From: an uncultured Bacteroidota bacterium
Lineage (GTDB): Bacteria; Bacteroidota; Bacteroidia; Bacteroidales; F082
NCBI GenBank assembly: GCA_937901015.1
Contig: CALCGQ010000384.1
Coordinates: 1 to 47,903, forward strand
DNA length: 47,903 bases
Direction: 5' to 3'
Below, piece after piece: positions 19,101 through 27,799 of this stretch. Each line of letters starts with the position of its first letter. Within the stretch, counting starts at the first letter, position 1. Under the pieces are notes generated by a model that saw only the letters and a program-made list of their open reading frames with translations, did not search any database and was not told the DNA's origin. The position numbers were made by a program, and so were the translations under genes.

Positions 19101-19955
19101 GATGAGCTTGGATTACAAAATACTTTAACATCAACATTAAATGTAGATCTGAATAATTACTTATCAGTTTTTGTATGCATGGGTGGATTATTTAGTAATT
19201 ATACATTACAGGAAAAAGATTGGGTATTATTATCTGACTACCTCAACTCATCAGGAAATATGTATATGGAGGGTAGAACAATTTGGGGAAGCCCACAATA
19301 TCCAATCATCAATAACATGTTTAACATAAGAGCTGAACAACCTAGTTATTACTATCCTCTCGATACAGTTATTGGTGTTAATGATCTTTACACAAAAAAT
19401 ATGATGTTTGAGGTGAATGATGAAACACCTTATATAAATTATTTCATCCATCCAAAAGAAGGAGCTACCACTCTATTAAAAACCCAAACTCATGATAGCT
19501 CAGGTGTTACAATTGCTTACGACGAAGGCAGTTATAAGACCATAGGTTCGAGCCTGACAATTAACTCTTTTGTGGATACTGATTTAATAAGTACCAAAAA
19601 GAATTATTTACTTAGTATATTGGATTTCTTTGACTTAAAGAAATACATTTATGTGGATATAACTGAAAATTTTTCACCCTCGCTTTTAGATTTGGAAATA
19701 TATCCAAATCCTGCTAGTAGTTCGGTTACATTTAGTATTTCTAATAAGTTGAGTTCCGAGTCTTTTATCCAGATATTAGATCTGAATGGGATGATAATTT
19801 ATGAGAAACATATTACTGATACAAGAACAACTAGTTCCATAACAATTCCATGGGACGGGACTCATCCAAATGGAAGAAGAGCTTCACCGGGTTTATACCT
19901 AATAAGATATACTTCAGGTGAAGATGCAATCTCGAAAAAACTGATAATCAAGTAG
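16143..19955 (+). CDS. Papain-like (C1) cysteine protease, multidomain, T9SS type A sorting domain
   Basis: NQQGYWNCGQCAGVAYNF (Cys), ATHAMTIVGFND (His), VKYINSTTYDDGIGYMMYR (Asn); C-terminal YPNPASSSVTFSIS...GLYLIRYTSGEDAISKKLIIK. Confidence 0.8.
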   Translation: MDFMNYFKYISHFILFTLITTSTFLVGQKSNYNIELTKQDSIYSANLPILKVPEGYNKRIALPSELDNSILPFMRPAFNQQGYWNCGQCAGVAYNFTYEINLARGVIGDWIVNQYSQNFTYNFMNRAGDYGVSYFNSFEAIKACGNPNLEDYGGMYNVLGKGWKSSYSLYENAMRNRIVDVYAIDVSTPEGLETLKYWLLDHMNGSEYGGLANFYFGWGFSSNLPPESPDSGFQVVLESHPIATHAMTIVGFNDSVRYDVNGDGKFTNNIDLNEDGILDMKDWEIGAVKYINSTTYDDGIGYMMYRVLALESGHGGIWNQQVHVLKVDAEYIPTASVRVKLRHNSREKIKLIAGISTNLDDNYPQHTMDFPIFNFQGGDYYMQGLELDETYKDIELALDISPLFSYLEDGQEAKFFIQVVENDKDNTGEGEVLYYSLVMELDTLNEIVCQQVPVDITNNAITTLQLTNNNSFDKVKIITNDLAKVEAGIISEFQLEAQGGTEPYKWSIENQYNLNEVNNSFSEINQTKLEFENNYEASTSLQLPFDFPFYGDTLDSITVFIDGFIMFEDKPYPYPYFTGEESIIKTHKMIAPFISNLLLLEAKDDGVWIDSNSERIIIRWKASSEYSWGDEVNFSLTLRKDGGIETHYGSMKFPEEIHWASGVSEGDKTNYTLLNTNQNHEELTYSSFSYLKSNLIPEVLSITENGLVSIMINESINNYPFVVQVKDRNGIRDSKVFNQTASNFSVNFQINNNDKYVDYDEISSINMDIENTSNKNYNNVFIRLHSTDEFLTLSDSIIQVGNLDAGEYIEISEAATFSFSTDVPDRYNSTIECELITDNDMLRSKITTTVNAPEFRFLSKQILDGDDGVLYPGETSTIKLLIQNTGHAISSNAFSVLGSEYNKIYIDFERLELENLYPGDTISVSYIIAAKFAVPMGTLATLDLDIYLNNKLVNKMTTDIRLGHIPVLILDRDPDLTSGLQLRSMLDELGLQNTLTSTLNVDLNNYLSVFVCMGGLFSNYTLQEKDWVLLSDYLNSSGNMYMEGRTIWGSPQYPIINNMFNIRAEQPSYYYPLDTVIGVNDLYTKNMMFEVNDETPYINYFIHPKEGATTLLKTQTHDSSGVTIAYDEGSYKTIGSSLTINSFVDTDLISTKKNYLLSILDFFDLKKYIYVDITENFSPSLLDLEIYPNPASSSVTFSISNKLSSESFIQILDLNGMIIYEKHITDTRTTSSITIPWDGTHPNGRRASPGLYLIRYTSGEDAISKKLIIK
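16917..16993 (+). other. Tandem Ca-binding (dockerin/EF-hand-like) loops inside the C1 peptidase domain
   Basis: DVNGDGKFTNNIDLNEDGILDMKDWE: DxNxDGxxxxxD and DxNxDGxxDxxDW patterns. Confidence 0.65.
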
Positions 19956-19957
19956 GC

Positions 19958-20760
19958 ATGAATAGAGGTCATGGTTTTATAGTTCTTTTAATAATTTTTC
20001 ACTTATCATCCTTTTCTCAAAATATTGACAGATGGACTGCAGGTAGTGCTAGGCAACTAAACGGAGAAGTAGCTTCACTAATTTGCTTTATCTCAACACC
20101 AAATGATAACTGGTCAGAATCAGAAAAGGATAGCGTATTGAGATATATTAAAAAAAGTGATCGTTGGTTAATAGACCAAGCCTTAAGTTACAATGTTAAA
20201 TTAAATATTAGTAATTATATATTAAATAATGGGACCGACATTAAGTTCGATAGTATTGAACAAGGTACAGGTAGTGGAAAAGAAAGAGTTGACTGGATAT
20301 ATAATACATTACAAAAACTTGGTTATAAAAATTCAAAGAAAGCAGCCAAAAAGCTAAAAAAAAATACGATTCGGATAATCTTCAGATGTTAATTATTGCT
20401 AAAGGTAATGGAAGATCCTATGCAATTAGATATGGATCAGGAATAAATAAAAAGAAGTATTTTTTGGAGGGAATGATGCTTTACAGTGGAAACTTAGTAT
20501 ACAACCCCAATCATTTTGCAGCGGTCTATTCTCATGAATTACTACACCTATATGGGGCATGGGATCTATATGCAACCTATGCTCAAACAATCGACAGACA
20601 AGCTAGAGCAACCGAATTATATCCCAACGATATAATGCTTCGTGTTGATCAGAATCAAGGTCCATTAAAAGTAGATAAACTTACGGCATGGCTAATAGGA
20701 TGGAACCAAACTGAAGAAGAACATTTTGAATGGTTCAGACCATCTGACTATAATAAATAG
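19958..20760 (+). CDS. Metzincin-like zinc metalloprotease, split by a -1 frameshift (ORFs 19958..20392 and 20386..20760)
   Basis: Signal peptide in ORF 1; HELLHLYGAWD (HExxHxxGxxD) and Met-turn-like PNDIMLRV in ORF 2; the frames join at the A9 tract 20356-20364. Confidence 0.75.
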
Positions 20761-20763
20761 TAA

Positions 20764-21053
20764 TTAGTTAATTATTACTTTTATAAAAACCTTTTTGTTA
20801 TACCATTCGATTTGAACAATATAAAGTCTAGGTTTCAATTGGGATAATTCTTCCAAACTTTTTATAGTTGTTTAGAGATGAAAAGAAATGTCATCAATCC
20901 AACTAATATAACTATCTAAACTGGAGTTTTTGTGAATCCATCTTTAATATTCACCACAATATATGGAATCTTATAAGTCTTTGCATTGGTTCTTGCTAAT
21001 GAAAAACCAGAGAATATGAAGAGTAAAAGAACAAGGTCAATCTTTTTTACAAT
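20764..21053 (-). pseudogene. Decayed small secreted protein gene with T9SS-like C-terminal tail
   Basis: Minus-strand translation IVKKIDLVLLLFIFSGFSLARTNAKTYKIPYIVVNIKDGFTKTPV/(shift)LDSYISWIDDISFHL*TTIKSLEELSQLKPRLYIVQIEWYNKKVFIKVIIN*. Confidence 0.65.
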
Positions 21054-21157
21054 GTTTGATCTAGATATTAAAAATACATAATCAATACAACAAAAAGCAA
21101 AGAGGGGTTTGCGTATGGAAAGAATTATTAATTTTACATTAGTAAGATATAGTATAT

Positions 21158-22087
21158 ATGGAAAGAATAGTTTTATTTGGAGGTAGCGGTTTCATTGGTA
21201 AACATGCTGTAAAGCAACTAATGGGGAAATATGAGATTGTTATTGTTTCACGTCACAAACGCACTACTTCTGAAGAATTTGGTGAAGAAGTAAATGTATT
21301 AAGACTCCGTAGAAGTGATATTTCAAAGATCACTGAACAAATAAATGGTGCTGCTGCGGTGATAAATCTTGCTGGTGAGAATGTGGGAGAAAGGTGGACC
21401 TCATCGAAGATGGACAAGATAAAAAAAAGCAGACTTGATGTGGATAGCATTATCGTTCGAGCAGTAACAAATGCGGAGATAAAACCAAAAGTTGTTATTC
21501 AAGGATCTGCAATTGGAATATATGGTAATAGCAGAAATACCATTGATATTAATGAAGAAACAACTCTCGGACAAAGAGGGTTTCTAACTAAAGTAGCAAT
21601 AAGCCATGAGGAAGCATTAAACCAATTGGAAAAGGTTACCCGGGTTGTTTATATAAGAACAGGAATGGTGCTTGGTGGTGATGGTGGTGCTCTTCCAAAA
21701 TTATCGGCTCAATTTAAATTATACCTAGGCGGAAAGCTGGGGAGTGGAAATCAATGGTCATCATGGATTCACATTGACGATGAGGTAAGAGCCATAAAGT
21801 TTTTAATCGAAAATGATAGCTGTTCCGGAGCATATAATCTCACAGCACCAAATCCAGTTACTAACAAAGAATTTACGAAAAAGCTGGCCAATACACTAAA
21901 ACGACCACATTTCATGTCAGCTCCTGCTTTCGTTCTTAGACTTTTCCTCGGAACAATGGCAAACGAACTGCTTATAACTGGACTAAAAGTTATTCCCACA
22001 AGACTTATTGATGCTGGTTTCAAGTTTAAATATTCAAAAATAGAAGATGCTTTTGAAAACATCTTTCGTGAAAATATTGTAGAATGA
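21158..22087 (+). CDS. TIGR01777-family (SDR39U1-like) NAD(P)-binding epimerase
   Basis: VLFGGSGFIGKHAVKQL; INLAGENVGERWTSSKMDKIKKSR; IRTGMVLGGDGGALPKL. Confidence 0.92.
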   Translation: MERIVLFGGSGFIGKHAVKQLMGKYEIVIVSRHKRTTSEEFGEEVNVLRLRRSDISKITEQINGAAAVINLAGENVGERWTSSKMDKIKKSRLDVDSIIVRAVTNAEIKPKVVIQGSAIGIYGNSRNTIDINEETTLGQRGFLTKVAISHEEALNQLEKVTRVVYIRTGMVLGGDGGALPKLSAQFKLYLGGKLGSGNQWSSWIHIDDEVRAIKFLIENDSCSGAYNLTAPNPVTNKEFTKKLANTLKRPHFMSAPAFVLRLFLGTMANELLITGLKVIPTRLIDAGFKFKYSKIEDAFENIFRENIVE

Positions 22088-22458
22088 GATTCTTAGGAAA
22101 CATCATTTGGCTAATTTTTGGAGGATTTGCAATAGCAGTAGAATATTTTGCGGCTAGTATTGTATTGTTTTTGACGATAATTGGAATTCCTTTTGGAATT
22201 CAAACCATAAAACTCGGGCTTCTTGCAATATGGCCATTTGGTAGCAAAGTGGTAAAAGTTGATCAGCCTACAGGATGTTTAAGTACTCTAATGAACATAA
22301 TTTGGTTTTTTATTGGAGGGTTATGGATAATGCTCACGCATGTTGCCTTTGGTATTCTTCTTTTTATAACAATAATTGGGATTCCTTGGGCTAAGCAGCA
22401 CTTCAAACTTGCTGGTCTAGCATTAACTCCCTTTGGAAGAGATATAATTAGTAGTTAA
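22084..22458 (+). CDS. YccF domain-containing inner membrane protein
   Basis: Duplicated ITIIGIPFGIQTIKLGLLAIWPFG / ITIIGIPWAKQHFKLAGLALTPFG. Confidence 0.93.
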   Translation: MRFLGNIIWLIFGGFAIAVEYFAASIVLFLTIIGIPFGIQTIKLGLLAIWPFGSKVVKVDQPTGCLSTLMNIIWFFIGGLWIMLTHVAFGILLFITIIGIPWAKQHFKLAGLALTPFGRDIISS

Positions 22459-22509
22459 TAGCTCTAAAAAATATTATTTGTAATATCGCGCCATATTATA
22501 TTTCGAATT

Positions 22510-23592
22510 ATGAACTCACCATTAGTCCTCGACACAGAATCTGTAAAATATATTATAGGTGATGGAGCACTTGAGAAATCCAGTAATAAATTTGACCAAT
22601 ATGGAAGGGTTATCATCATCACAGATGATAATGTTGAGAAACATTGTTTGCCCGTATTTAAAAGGAAATTACCCGACCTAAAGATTTTTGCAACCATTAC
22701 AATTATAAGTGGCGAAGAAAACAAATCTATTCATCAGTTAATCTATATCTGGAATGAACTAACAAGATTAAATGTTGGGAGAGATGACCTTATAATAAAC
22801 CTTGGCGGCGGAGTACTTACTGATATTGCAGGAATGGCTGCTGCTACTTTCAAGCGCGGTGTTCAGTTTATGAATTTCCCCACAACACTGCTAGGAATGG
22901 TTGATGCCGCCATTGGTGGGAAAACGGGTATTGATTTTGCTCAGTTTAAAAATCAGGTAGGTCTATTTATAAATCCTGTTTGTGTAATTATTGACCCTAT
23001 TTTTCTTAGCACACTTGAAAAAGCGCATTGGCAATCAGGTTTTGCAGAGGTGGTGAAATATGGCTTAATTATGGACAGAGAGCTGTGGCAAAAGCTTAAT
23101 AAAAAGCATTATCAGCAAATCGACGACTGGAGTTCAATAATAATTAAAGCAGCACGAGATAAAATTGATATTGTAAGGTTTGATGTATATGAGAAAGGTA
23201 TGCGGAAGAATCTCAATTTTGGTCATACCATTGGTCATGCAATAGAATCATTCTATCTCAAATCAGGTAAACCTGTTACACATGGAACAGCTATTGCTGC
23301 AGGTATAATATGTGAAGCCTGGATATCATCAAAGATTTTCAGTTTGGAATGTACAAACCTTGAACCCATTGTCAAAATGATTGATAACAACTTCAGCAGG
23401 TTTAATTTTACAACTGATGACATTCCTGTAATAATGAAGTTAATGAAGCAAGACAAAAAGATTCGTGAAAATAAACAGAAGATGAGTCTCATTCGTAAAA
23501 TTGGTAAAGCCGTTCACGATATAGAAATAGATGACGACCTCATTACCAAAAGCCTAATATTTTATATTGAACGTAAAAAATGCAATAATTGA
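22510..23592 (+). CDS. aroB: 3-dehydroquinate synthase
   Basis: LGGGVLTDIAGMAAATFKRGVQFMNFPTTLLGMVDAAIGGKTGID; NFGHTIGHAIE. Confidence 0.95.
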   Translation: MNSPLVLDTESVKYIIGDGALEKSSNKFDQYGRVIIITDDNVEKHCLPVFKRKLPDLKIFATITIISGEENKSIHQLIYIWNELTRLNVGRDDLIINLGGGVLTDIAGMAAATFKRGVQFMNFPTTLLGMVDAAIGGKTGIDFAQFKNQVGLFINPVCVIIDPIFLSTLEKAHWQSGFAEVVKYGLIMDRELWQKLNKKHYQQIDDWSSIIIKAARDKIDIVRFDVYEKGMRKNLNFGHTIGHAIESFYLKSGKPVTHGTAIAAGIICEAWISSKIFSLECTNLEPIVKMIDNNFSRFNFTTDDIPVIMKLMKQDKKIRENKQKMSLIRKIGKAVHDIEIDDDLITKSLIFYIERKKCNN

Positions 23593-24869
23593 ATTTCTCC
23601 ATATCCAAGATAAAAAGTGATTTTGCCGAAACAATCCAAATTGGCGGCTCAAAAAGCATTAGCAATAGGCTGTTGATAATTAAAGGATTGGGACAAAGCA
23701 AATGTGCAATATCTAATATTTCAGAATCTAATGATACCATGAGCTTATTGGATTTTGTAGCTAGAATTGAAACCTGTGAAAGGTCAAGAATTCCAATGAT
23801 AATTGATGTTGGCAATGCAGGAACAGTTGCAAGATTCCTTAGCGCTTATCTTTCGTTTCGTGAAGGAAAGTGGTTAATAACTGGCACTGAACGAATGAAA
23901 AAAAGACCCATGCAAAGTATTGTGGATAGTCTTCACCAATTGGGTGCTGAAATAAGCTATGCGGGAGTAAACGGTTTTTTGCCTTTAAGGATAACCGGCA
24001 GTGATATTCGTGGAAAGGAGATAACTACAGATGTTTCTGAAAGTAGCCAGTTTGTAAGCGCAATACTTATGATTGCACCTTATCTTGAGAACGGCCTAAT
24101 AATTAACTTTAAAGGGGAGCCTGTTTCGATGCCATATATGGAAATGACTCAAAAGTTAATGCAAAAGTTTGGCGTTCATGTAAACCTAACAAAAGAAAAA
24201 GCTGTGGTTCTGCCAGGAAAATATGAATTTCATCCATGTTCAGTTGAACCTGATTGGAGCTCTGCCTCATATTGGTATGAATGCGTGGCATTGTCAGAGT
24301 ATGGGGAAATATTTCTTCCGGGATATGCAAAAAATAGTCTGCAAGGAGATAGCATAGTTGTTTCCATATATGAAAAACTAGGGGTTAGAACTGAGTTCAT
24401 GATTGATGGAATAAAGCTATCTAAATCCAAAGTAGACATCAAAGAATTTTCTTATGATTTCAAAGGATTTCCAGATATAGTCCCTACAGTAATGGTTACC
24501 TGCGCTGCATTGGGGATTGATAGTGAGTTTATAAATATCAACCAACTTTTGTACAAGGAGTCGAATAGAATAGAGGCTCTGAGAACTGAGCTAAAAAAAA
24601 TTGGATCAAATCTAACAAAAAGAGGAAATATCCATAAGCTTACAAATACAAAAATAAACAGTAAAAACCTGATATTCAATACATATAAAGATCACCGTAT
24701 GGCTATGTGCCTTGCTCCATTAATTCTTAAATATGATACAATTGAGATTGAAAACCCAGAAATTGTAAATAAATCATACCCGTCGTTTTGGGATGATTTT
24801 AAAAAACTTAATTTTGCACATCTAGTTACAAAATCAACTAATAATACTCATGGTGAACAAACCTCTTGA
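23589..24869 (+). CDS. aroA: 3-phosphoshikimate 1-carboxyvinyltransferase (EPSP synthase), TTG start
   Basis: GGSKSISNRLLIIKGL; GNAGTVARFLSAYL; DHRMAMCLAPL. Confidence 0.92.
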   Translation: MNFSISKIKSDFAETIQIGGSKSISNRLLIIKGLGQSKCAISNISESNDTMSLLDFVARIETCERSRIPMIIDVGNAGTVARFLSAYLSFREGKWLITGTERMKKRPMQSIVDSLHQLGAEISYAGVNGFLPLRITGSDIRGKEITTDVSESSQFVSAILMIAPYLENGLIINFKGEPVSMPYMEMTQKLMQKFGVHVNLTKEKAVVLPGKYEFHPCSVEPDWSSASYWYECVALSEYGEIFLPGYAKNSLQGDSIVVSIYEKLGVRTEFMIDGIKLSKSKVDIKEFSYDFKGFPDIVPTVMVTCAALGIDSEFININQLLYKESNRIEALRTELKKIGSNLTKRGNIHKLTNTKINSKNLIFNTYKDHRMAMCLAPLILKYDTIEIENPEIVNKSYPSFWDDFKKLNFAHLVTKSTNNTHGEQTS

Positions 24870-25584
24870 AGTTGACATATTTATCCCTTGTTTTATCGAT
24901 CAGGTATATCCCGATACTGGGTTTAATATGATTAAGGTTCTTGAAAAAGCCGGTGTAAAAGTTCATTACAACCCAAAACAAACTTGCTGTGGGCAAATTG
25001 CTTTCAATAGTGGCTTTTGGGAAGAAGCGAAAAAACTTGGAATAAAATTTATCAAGGATTTTGACAATGGACGGATGATTGTGGGTCCATCGGCATCATG
25101 TATTGGTTATGTTCGAAATGGTTATGATGAGTTGTTCTATAACGGGGCACATCATAATGAGTACAAACAACTTCAGCGTTCAATATTTGAGATTACTGAC
25201 TTTTTAGTAAATATCGCCAAGGTAACCGAATTTGGTTCTATTTTTGAACATAAGGTAACATATCATGACTCTTGTGCCGCACTACGTGAATATAATCTTG
25301 GTGATGAGCCTAGAACATTACTTCGAAATGTAAAGGGTTTGGAATTGGTTGAGATGGAAGATACTCATGAATGCTGTGGATTTGGAGGTACCTTTTCAAC
25401 AAAGTTTGAACCAATATCAACGGCCATGGCAGAGCAGAAAGTTCATCATGCCTTAGATACCGGTGCTGAATTTATCGTATCAACCGATAGTTCTTGTTTG
25501 ATGCATCAATATGGCTATATTAAAAAGCATAATCTTCCGATTAAGGTAGCTCATATTGTAGATATACTAGCCTCTGGGTTATAA
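24850..25584 (+). CDS. (Fe-S)-binding cysteine-rich domain protein, LutA/YkgE-like
   Basis: Two CCG domains: QTCCGQIAFNSGFWEEA and HECCGFGGTFSTK. Confidence 0.88.
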   Translation: MVNKPLEVDIFIPCFIDQVYPDTGFNMIKVLEKAGVKVHYNPKQTCCGQIAFNSGFWEEAKKLGIKFIKDFDNGRMIVGPSASCIGYVRNGYDELFYNGAHHNEYKQLQRSIFEITDFLVNIAKVTEFGSIFEHKVTYHDSCAALREYNLGDEPRTLLRNVKGLELVEMEDTHECCGFGGTFSTKFEPISTAMAEQKVHHALDTGAEFIVSTDSSCLMHQYGYIKKHNLPIKVAHIVDILASGL

Positions 25585-25585
25585 T

Positions 25586-26971
25586 CTACCTGTCAAGAAA
25601 TTTCTTTAATTCATCTTTACCCACTGGTTTTCCCAGAATAATCTTATTTTCATCAAGAACAAATATCGATGGTGTGGCAACTATTCCATATTCCTCCACA
25701 ATATCACCGTTCCATCCTTTTAATTCAGCAATATTTATCCACTTATAGTCAGAATCAACTAAACTTTTCATTAAATCATCCTTGGATTCATCAATGGAAA
25801 TTGTAATTACCTCAAGTTCGTTTTTATTACCATAGTACGAATTAATAATAGGCATAACCTCATCACAATGAGGACACCAACTTGCCCAAAAAAGCAATAT
25901 GGTTTTCTTAGCCACTACATCGTCCAGAACAATGGCATTACCATCAATGTCTGTCGTGGTAAAGTTTGGGGCGCGTTTTCCTATGGCTAATTTCTTTATT
26001 AGTTCCATCTTGTTCTCAAGCTTTAATTTACGCTCAGTATTCTCACAAAACTGATCCAAAGAACTTGCATTTGCAATATGTTCTAACCCTTTTTCGAATC
26101 CAATGGATTCAAACCCACTAATTAGGAAATCAACAAGAAACTCATAAACCAACTGATTAGTTTGCGCATAATTTAGTACAGTATCAACTCCCATTAACAT
26201 ATAATCTTCCAGCTCTTCTTGAGAGTTTGCATCATTTTGAAATAAGCTAAGATAACTTACCACCTTAGATGTTAGTATGGTACTCCTAATAAGCATGGTA
26301 TCATTAAAATCCACATTATCAAAATGATGTTGCTTTGCAAAAAGGTTCTGTTCAACAGGAGTTAGCAAAGGATCTACAATCAGAGGTCTGTCGGTCTCCA
26401 AATATAATGCCGCCAAGGTTTTCGGATTATTAGCAACAAGTTCATCAATTCTGCTATTTAGTTGATTTTTGAGGAAATTATATTGTGAAATGGCATCCAT
26501 ATAGAACTCATCATTTGGTGGATAATTTCTCAGTAAAGAATTCAGAACATCTATCTTATAAAGGTTCATTCCCTTAATTCCCAGATAATCGTAATAAATA
26601 AGATTTTCAACAGAACTAATGATTTGGATAGCATCCTCATTATCAAACCCTGAAGTAGTAAATTGAATATCCTCTTTGTTAAAAATAAGTTCGACTGCCT
26701 GACCAGGCCCCTTGATTATCATATATATACCTGGATCAAACCTTGTGTCTAATTCAAATGTAAACGCCCCTGTTAAATCCGTTTGTGCAGTATCAACAAT
26801 CCTCCTTTTCTCACCCATCAGTTTCATCAGATACACATCCTCATTTTCTAAACCTGTGATGGTTCCGCTTATTTTATATTCCTGAGAAATAGCTGTAATT
26901 GACAAAATTAACAGCACAATAGTTAAGACTCTTTTTATCATAATGAAAATATATTTTTCAAAATTAAACAA
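25586..26971 (-). CDS. TlpA/ResA-like thiol-disulfide oxidoreductase with N-terminal DUF4369-like domain
   Basis: Signal peptide; ISGTITGLENEDVYLMKL; FWASWCPHCDEVMPIINSYY. Confidence 0.9.
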   Translation of the reverse strand: MFNFEKYIFIMIKRVLTIVLLILSITAISQEYKISGTITGLENEDVYLMKLMGEKRRIVDTAQTDLTGAFTFELDTRFDPGIYMIIKGPGQAVELIFNKEDIQFTTSGFDNEDAIQIISSVENLIYYDYLGIKGMNLYKIDVLNSLLRNYPPNDEFYMDAISQYNFLKNQLNSRIDELVANNPKTLAALYLETDRPLIVDPLLTPVEQNLFAKQHHFDNVDFNDTMLIRSTILTSKVVSYLSLFQNDANSQEELEDYMLMGVDTVLNYAQTNQLVYEFLVDFLISGFESIGFEKGLEHIANASSLDQFCENTERKLKLENKMELIKKLAIGKRAPNFTTTDIDGNAIVLDDVVAKKTILLFWASWCPHCDEVMPIINSYYGNKNELEVITISIDESKDDLMKSLVDSDYKWINIAELKGWNGDIVEEYGIVATPSIFVLDENKIILGKPVGKDELKKFLDR

Positions 26972-27007
26972 AAGCCTTAATTTTATAGCCTTATAGTAAT
27001 TTGAATT

Positions 27008-27787
27008 ATGAAATTTATCTCTACAAAGACAATCGATAAAATTGGCGTTATTACTTTTAATAATGATGACAAGCGAAATGCATTATGCACTGATATGCTA
27101 ATTGAGATTGAAGAAGCTTTCGATGGTTTTTCAAATAGTGATATTAGAGTAGTAATAATTAAGAGTAACTCCACTGCTAAAGTTTGGTGTGCAGGTTTGA
27201 ACATTAAAAACCTACCCGACCCAGGTAGTGATCCTCTACCTTACAATCACCCGTTGGAAAGTTTAATGCGTAAGATCGAGGATTTTCAGGCTCCAGTTAT
27301 TGCAATGGTAACGGGTACCGTTTGGGGAGGTGGATTTGATCTGGCCATTACATGTGACATGATTATCGGTTCACCAGAATGTTCTTTCGCCATTACTCCA
27401 GCTAAAATTGGTGTTCCATATAATACAAGCGGACTACTTCATTTCTTAAATGTTGTGGAAATGAACATCGCAAAAGAAATGTTCTTCACCGCTAAGCCAT
27501 TGATAGCTGATAGAGCGTATAATCTTGGTCTAATAAACCATCTTGTGAATAAAGATGAAATTGAAGATTTCACAATGAATATTGCTACGTCAATTTCACA
27601 AAATTCTCCTTTAAGCATACGGGTAGTAAAAGAACAACTAAACCTTCTTGGAAAAGCAAAGTCAATTACACCAGATATAATGGAAAGAATTAATTATCTA
27701 AGATCAAAAGCATATTCAAGTTCTGATTATCAAGAAGGGAAAAGTGCATTCCTCGAAAAACGCAAGCCAATTTTCAAGGGTAATTAA
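27008..27787 (+). CDS. Enoyl-CoA hydratase-family protein, probably methylmalonyl-CoA decarboxylase
   Basis: Crotonase fold: WCAGLNIKNLPDPG; VTGTVWGGGFDLAITCDMIIGSPECSFAITPAKIGVPYNTSGLLHFLN. Confidence 0.82.
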   Translation: MKFISTKTIDKIGVITFNNDDKRNALCTDMLIEIEEAFDGFSNSDIRVVIIKSNSTAKVWCAGLNIKNLPDPGSDPLPYNHPLESLMRKIEDFQAPVIAMVTGTVWGGGFDLAITCDMIIGSPECSFAITPAKIGVPYNTSGLLHFLNVVEMNIAKEMFFTAKPLIADRAYNLGLINHLVNKDEIEDFTMNIATSISQNSPLSIRVVKEQLNLLGKAKSITPDIMERINYLRSKAYSSSDYQEGKSAFLEKRKPIFKGN

Positions 27788-27799
27788 CATAACCACATT

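Noticed and set aside
23589-23592. TTG start of aroA overlapping the aroB stop (TTGA) as recoding
   Set aside because: Ordinary translational coupling with an alternative start codon; both products are intact.
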